The position numbers and the translations under genes are program-made. A DNA stretch of 64,000 nt, from the NCBI GenBank assembly GCA_040954595.2, contig CM082584.2:11284001-11348000 (forward strand), in the 5' to 3' direction. The notes beneath the pieces are model-generated. The model saw nothing but the letters and a program-made list of their open reading frames with translations. It did no database searches and was not told where the DNA came from. Of this stretch, positions 59,679-64,000 are shown piece by piece. Position 1 is the first letter of the stretch. Each line of letters begins with the position of its first letter. The stretch comes from Balanoglossus misakiensis (Eukaryota; Hemichordata).

Positions 59679-62600
59679 CTGAAATGGAACACAGAAATCA
59701 TTGGTAACCTCAAGTCCCCCTTTACCTCCCTTTCTCTCTCCAATCTTTTCCTATCCATATCATTGCTTTCTGTGGTAAAAGTTGGACCTCTCTATAGAGG
59801 GATATGGGGGTGAAAGGGTTAAAGATTGAAGACTTACCGGTCCTTGATGATAGTTGAAACCCTTGGCCCTCTTTCCATCAGAACCATCGTATGAATTGTC
59901 ATAATCGCCATGGTATACCCAATCACTGTGGGAATGAAAAAAAAAAACAGAAAGGAAAAGTTACCATGTGTCATTGGGTCAGCTCAGGAAGAAAAATTTT
60001 GAGACAAGGGAGAGGCTTTGATGCGTTGTAGAGTCACAGCACATTTTCAATACACTGGAGCAGTGTCAAGCAGAAATGTGAGGATTACAAGTTGAGTGAA
60101 GAAATGATGATCAACATACTCGGGGTCAAGGGTCTTGATACCCACAGGTCCAAGCAGATGTTTCTCCACAGTTCCAAGCGCAGTCCACGCGTTTGCAGGT
60201 GTAAACAGCTCAGGCGCCTGAAATGATCAACATTGACATAGTAATTACAATGTGACAGAATTATCCCATTTTCTGGTGTTTGTGGAAAAATCTCAGATGG
60301 GTGAAATGTAATGCTACAGTGACCACGGCACCTATCTGAGAAATATTTTAAATCCAACAACAGAAGGTTACATGCACTTCTATTCTAACCCCTTTACTTA
60401 CCACAACCATAGCGATGGGAAAATTTGGCCTGAGTTGGTAATCGGCCCAGAACTGAGTGGCCCCAACACTGTCCTTGTAGATGCCACGTTTGTTGATGAG
60501 CTTGTTAGCGGTTTTGTCGGCATCAGGGGCGATCCAGAAATTCTTCTCAAAGTTCTCTTGAATGAGAGTGTTCCATTCTTCGTACGTCACTTTCACTGGT
60601 TTTCCTGGAATACCGGTAGACGGAAAATATGGATCAGTTTCAATCAAAGTTATCAAAAGGCAGCAAAAATACTTGTGAATTCGAAATGACTTTCGATACT
60701 GATGGGTAAAGACCATGAAATTACCATTGGTGTATCTTGCCACGCTGTCGTACGGGTAGAGACCCTCCTTGTAGAGTTGTAGCAACCACCGCACAGCCGA
60801 CTTGCACAGAGCAACAAGCTCGACCGCAGAACCATCCCTGTTGTGGACAGAAGAAAGCAGGGAATGTTGGCAATGGGCACAGAGTTTATTCATGTCAGTG
60901 GCTCCTCAGAGCCACGCAAACTACAGAACTCTATCGACTTGCGCCAACCCTTTTTGAGAAATGCATGAGATCATACGATACCTGGGTGTGGCCGGTTTGC
61001 CTCTGTTACCAGCCATATCCGATTCGCCCATCTTATCCATCCAAGTTCCGCAGTTGTGTTCACTGCCACCAAAGATGAAACCGGTGTCTGGGTCCACTCC
61101 AGCCTTGACTTGAAATCCTGAATCAAGACAACATCATGATTTGTAATCCATATGCAGAGAAATTGCCATTTTATTGGTACAATCTGACTTGTACTTTGTT
61201 GATTAAGTGAAGATCTAACTCTCACCCCCAGTTCCCTCTATAGGGGCTCAACTTTACCATGGGAAACAATGGATTTGGACCAAACCATGGTGCTGAAAGG
61301 ATTAAATAGACTTGAATGAGAGCTGACCTTGGTCTAACATGTTTCTGTCAAGACCATGTCCAGCGTGCCTCTCTCTGAAATCGATCCCTTGCATGTGTCT
61401 CTGCATCACGTCTTGAATCACCTCCACTAACGGTTGGTCCTGCAAAATAAAATAAAACCAAATACATCTAGTTTCATACATCAGTATACAGCCCTTAAGT
61501 TTTATGGGGAAGTTCAATTATTCAACTGACAATGAGTCAAAAGTGGTGTTAATCACAGCTGATGAGCTAGAAGTCTTGACAGGGATGCCAATTTTCATTC
61601 TGACAGACAGGCTTGAATTTCTACTTTCACTGATTACCATACACTACCTCGATATGAATCAGACAACATTGACACACTCGAATCAGGCCAACAACATACC
61701 ACAAAACCAGCCGGCTGGGGTTCCGAATCATCATCCGGGAATATCCGTGACACCTGCATCGTCAGTATGGAAGTACCCTCCGGAGCCATGCTGCAGTAGT
61801 CTTGGATGCATTGCAGCCAGAACCAGGTGGCATCTCGGGCGTTGAAGCGAGCGTGGGCGCCGCCTCCAAGCAGGTTGGGAACCAAACCGTGGCGCACAGC
61901 ACCGGCAAAAGCCAGGATCAAATTCCTGCAGAGGAAAATGTTCATTTTTGTAGGAGTCGACTTTGTAAAAAAAGATACCCAGAAATTAAGGAAACAAAAA
62001 AGCATACAAAGTGTGAGCGATAACTGCGACCAGGGTTGACTGGACATGACTTAATTTTTTTTGTACCTTGCTTCTTCATATCTTCCGGTGACCAACAACA
62101 ATCCCCTAAGTGCAATGAAAGTGTCCCTGCCCCAGCACCTCATCACCCCTGTGGCAAAGTGTGGCAGTCCAGCTGCCATGGAGACGATGCACTGTTCCTT
62201 TCTGCCGGTAGATTCATTGACTGTCATGGGTAGGTTCTTGAAGGTGGGCGAGAGTTGGGGCATCCGAGAGGTTTTCACTGTACCACAAAGCTGAACAGAT
62301 CCGAGGGCCAGTGCACGCACAAACGATGAACCTTCTGACACAAAGCTGTGTAAATTAGACAGACAGAGACTATTATTAGGAGGGTTGCAAGTTATGTAGC
62401 AATATTTGAAAATTAGACAACATGCATTCCATGGACCAACTTGTTCCACCCTTCATGAGTCACGTGACTTGCCACTGACCAATCACACGCAAGAACAGAA
62501 GACACCTGCTTTAAGCATTAATTAAGCGACTGACCTTGACATTTGCTTCCATGCACACTCCAGCAGAATGGTGTAAGCGCCGACCATGATGGCGTCAAAG

Positions 62601-64000
62601 TAACAGGGTATCAAGTATCTCGGGATCTTGCTCAGAGACAGGAAAACCGTCTCGAACCATTTGCCAAGCTAAACAGAAAGTCAAGCATACAAATTAGTAA
62701 AAAAAATCAAGGGTTATTTGAACAACCTGTATACATCTTTCAAGCAAAGTAATGAGGAATTAAATCTGAAGCAATGGACTTACATCTTTTGTACCCTTGC
62801 AAAACATGAGTCTCTTGGCAATGTAGCCAGGGAACCAATCGCCCTGTCGCAGATTCTCGCACAGCGGGTGACCCAGGTCGTTGCTAGGTCGGATCTTGGC
62901 CAGCACAGACATCAACCCTACCAAGACAGAGAAAATAAAGATATGGTTAATTCACTTCAGAATCATGGCGACAATCGCAGTAAACCATCACAATATTACA
63001 CGCAACATTATAAGCCAGAAGTTTGAACAGATTCCACAGCTGAAAATCCCAATCATCAAACTTCCAATCACCAGCAACTTACCTTGCAGACCGCAGTAAA
63101 CCAGATGTCCATGATCCGGTATGTGATAGGCGCCGAATCCATGGCCGTCGTCCCGCTCCTCCGCGTCACAGCGGTACAGCACGCGGTTGAGATGGCTCAG
63201 CGTCAGCTTGGCGGCGATGCTCTGGAAATCCATGCTCCGGTTTTGCCGCAGTGTTCCGCTCATGGATCGCATACGGAAGCCGAACTGATTGATGCAGGAA
63301 CGCGTGAAGGACACTGCTGTCCGGGCGCTGGGACTCAGGGAGACTCTGTTGAGAATGTCACTCGTGTAAATCAATTGTAACAAATCACAAATGTAACAAT
63401 TTGCATCAAATTACTCTTTCTGTTTACAATCCCCCCCACCAATAATATCCACTTCTCTCATGTACCTAAAGGATAATCCCTACCTGAAAGCGATGACACT
63501 TCCTGGTGGGAAGTTGATGAAATCCACCTCCTGCACGGGTGAGTTGATGTCACCATCGTCCGAGAGTTCGCACACGCTGCTGCCGTACAACTGTATATGT
63601 TCCTGCAGTTCCAGTTTGTAGTTGCAGAGTCCGTTGATGTGACTTTTGGACTTGGCATACTGCGAGTTGTTCTTGTGGACGAGTCTGGCTTCCAGGATAA
63701 TCTCCTCCAGGTGACCTGCAGCGATAAGAAACATTGGCAGGAATTCCAAATGAACCACCTCACCACCAAACTTTGGATCAACCACAGTCCTATTGAAACA
63801 GACTTGTATATGTCACCATTTGCATTATGGGAGAATTACGTGTCGTGTTTCTGAACAAGATCAAACTGGTTCAAACTGGTGTGGTTACCTGGGATACAGA
63901 GAGGTGGTACATGCCCAGTGTAGTTTGGATTGGTCGGATGAGAGAACGCTGTCCTGGCAACCAGAATGACTGACTGGTGAGTGACTGGACAATGCCGAGT
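59388..64000 (-). CDS. AGL: AGL, glycogen debranching enzyme, C-terminal 806 residues (5' part outside the window)
   Basis: Gene-level entry. Fourteen exons from 64000 down to 59388 join into 2421 nt with every phase consistent. The fragment covers the C-terminal amylo-alpha-1,6-glucosidase half. The human protein is 1532 residues, so the N-terminal 4-alpha-glucanotransferase domain lies right of the window. The enzyme moves short glucan branches and then removes the alpha-1,6-linked glucose during cytosolic glycogen breakdown. Seen, in fragment numbering: [20 protein letters not shown] near 170; [13 protein letters not shown] around 361-373; [13 protein letters not shown] around 519-531; [10 protein letters not shown] before 713; LPELTNSNG near 763; TQAWS. 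By comparison with the yeast enzyme, Asp525 of TWMD and Glu765 of PELTN are the likely catalytic acid and base (inference). A 12-residue acidic tail extends beyond the usual LYDL end. It is transcribed toward ADAMTS. Confidence 0.97.
59756..59822 (+). repeat. MITE-like element, one end missing, in the last AGL intron
   Basis: Contains cattgctttctgtggtaaaa, gttggacctctctataga and the terminal gggggtgaaagggttaa. It fills nearly half of the 159-base intron between the last two AGL exons. Confidence 0.7.
59838..59925 (-). CDS. AGL: AGL exon
   Basis: [17 protein letters not shown], then [12 protein letters not shown]. Acceptor ttcccacag, donor gtaagt. Found by joining; matches the family segment before GPEW. 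Confidence 0.94.
60120..60217 (-). CDS. AGL: AGL exon
   Basis: [19 protein letters not shown], then [13 protein letters not shown] plus two bases of Asp. Acceptor catttcag, donor gtatgt. Too short to stand out as an open frame on its own. Confidence 0.94.
60402..60604 (-). CDS. AGL: AGL exon
   Basis: [20 protein letters not shown], then [19 protein letters not shown] and [12 protein letters not shown]. Acceptor tattccag, donor gtaagt; ends in phase 0. Confidence 0.96.
60725..60837 (-). CDS. AGL: AGL exon
   Basis: [20 protein letters not shown], then [17 protein letters not shown]. Acceptor cacaacag, donor gtaatt. Confidence 0.95.
60982..61117 (-). CDS. AGL: AGL exon with the likely catalytic acid
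   Basis: [19 protein letters not shown], then [20 protein letters not shown] and KPATP. The Asp of TWMD is the probable general acid. Acceptor tgattcag, donor gtatcg. Confidence 0.96.
61217..61306 (+). repeat. MITE-like element, near full length, in an AGL intron
   Basis: Runs from taactctcacccccagttcc through ctataggggctcaacttt and aatggatttggaccaaacc to gctgaaaggattaaa. This is the most complete copy with the one at 7879. Lies between AGL exons 61328 and 60982. Confidence 0.75.
61328..61439 (-). CDS. AGL: AGL exon
   Basis: [20 protein letters not shown], then [17 protein letters not shown]. Acceptor attttgcag, donor gtcagc. Confidence 0.95.
61700..61925 (-). CDS. AGL: AGL exon
   Basis: [20 protein letters not shown], then [19 protein letters not shown] and PQPAGFV. 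Acceptor cctctgcag, donor gtatgt; ends in phase 0. Confidence 0.96.
62067..62345 (-). CDS. AGL: AGL exon with the CWGRDTF block
   Basis: [20 protein letters not shown], then [19 protein letters not shown] and [19 protein letters not shown]. Acceptor ttacacag, donor gtacaa. A strongly conserved part of the glucosidase domain. Confidence 0.96.
62535..62668 (-). CDS. AGL: AGL exon
   Basis: [19 protein letters not shown], then [19 protein letters not shown] and AWKQMS. Acceptor ctgtttag, donor gtcagt. Confidence 0.95.
62784..62917 (-). CDS. AGL: AGL exon
   Basis: [19 protein letters not shown], then [18 protein letters not shown] and FCKGTKD. Acceptor cttggtag, donor gtaagt; ends in phase 0. 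Confidence 0.94.
63083..63345 (-). CDS. AGL: AGL exon
   Basis: [16 protein letters not shown], then [19 protein letters not shown] and [15 protein letters not shown]. Acceptor ctcaacag, donor gtaagt. The long open frame through 63383 is read-through into the intron. Confidence 0.95.
63484..63715 (-). CDS. AGL: AGL exon
   Basis: [19 protein letters not shown], then [16 protein letters not shown] and [11 protein letters not shown]. Acceptor cgctgcag, donor gtaggg; ends two bases into an Arg codon. Confidence 0.94.
63889..64000 (-). CDS. AGL: AGL exon (first in the window, cut by the window edge)
   Basis: Reads [19 protein letters not shown], then HVPPLCIP plus one base. The HQSV...ARTAF block matches AGL. 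Donor gtaacc. The exon continues beyond 64000. Confidence 0.9.

Overview
This is nuclear DNA of an animal, most likely a marine invertebrate. Genes are split by many GT-AG introns, non-coding DNA is roughly 60% AT, intergenic spaces are kilobases long, and there is no prokaryotic gene packing. The three genes I can reconstruct by joining exons across splice sites are all conserved animal genes. One of them looks like a single gene at the root of the vertebrate ADAMTS6/ADAMTS10 pair, so I favour an invertebrate bilaterian such as a cephalochordate, hemichordate or lophotrochozoan. The sequence does not settle the clade.

Layout. (1) About 1-12.2 kb, minus strand: TRAPPC5 (TRAPP complex subunit 5). 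Five coding exons are found (12169 down to 7724). The last ~54 codons are not found and probably lie left of the window. One intron has the exact 5' splice signal of a minor-spliceosome (U12) intron. The start codon sits inside a YY1-type motif, with an NRF1-like palindrome just upstream. (2) About 12.2-22.9 kb: no recognisable gene. It is CpG-richer than the rest, and a TATA-like box near 21.8 kb is a candidate promoter for the next gene. (3) 22936-54123, plus strand: a complete ADAMTS6/10-type secreted metalloprotease. It has 22 coding exons and 1121 residues, with every splice junction phase-consistent, an intact zinc site, a five-Arg furin site, five thrombospondin repeats and a PLAC domain. 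Intron 3 is 13 kb. (4) About 54.1-56.8 kb: its 3' UTR with a good poly(A) signal, followed by a long inverted repeat. (5) About 56.9-59.4 kb: the spacer between convergent genes. (6) 59388-64000, minus strand: the last 14 exons (806 residues) of AGL, the glycogen debranching enzyme, covering the amylo-alpha-1,6-glucosidase half. The N-terminal half lies right of the window.

The genes are unrelated in function: vesicle tethering, matrix proteolysis and glycogen breakdown. Their linkage is interesting because TRAPPC5 and ADAMTS10 are also neighbours at megabase scale on human 19p13.2. A dispersed ~90 bp element with terminal inverted repeats (MITE-like) occurs at least eight times, mainly in introns, and at least two large foldback structures are present. 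I saw no CRISPR array, rRNA gene, convincing tRNA gene or intact transposase.
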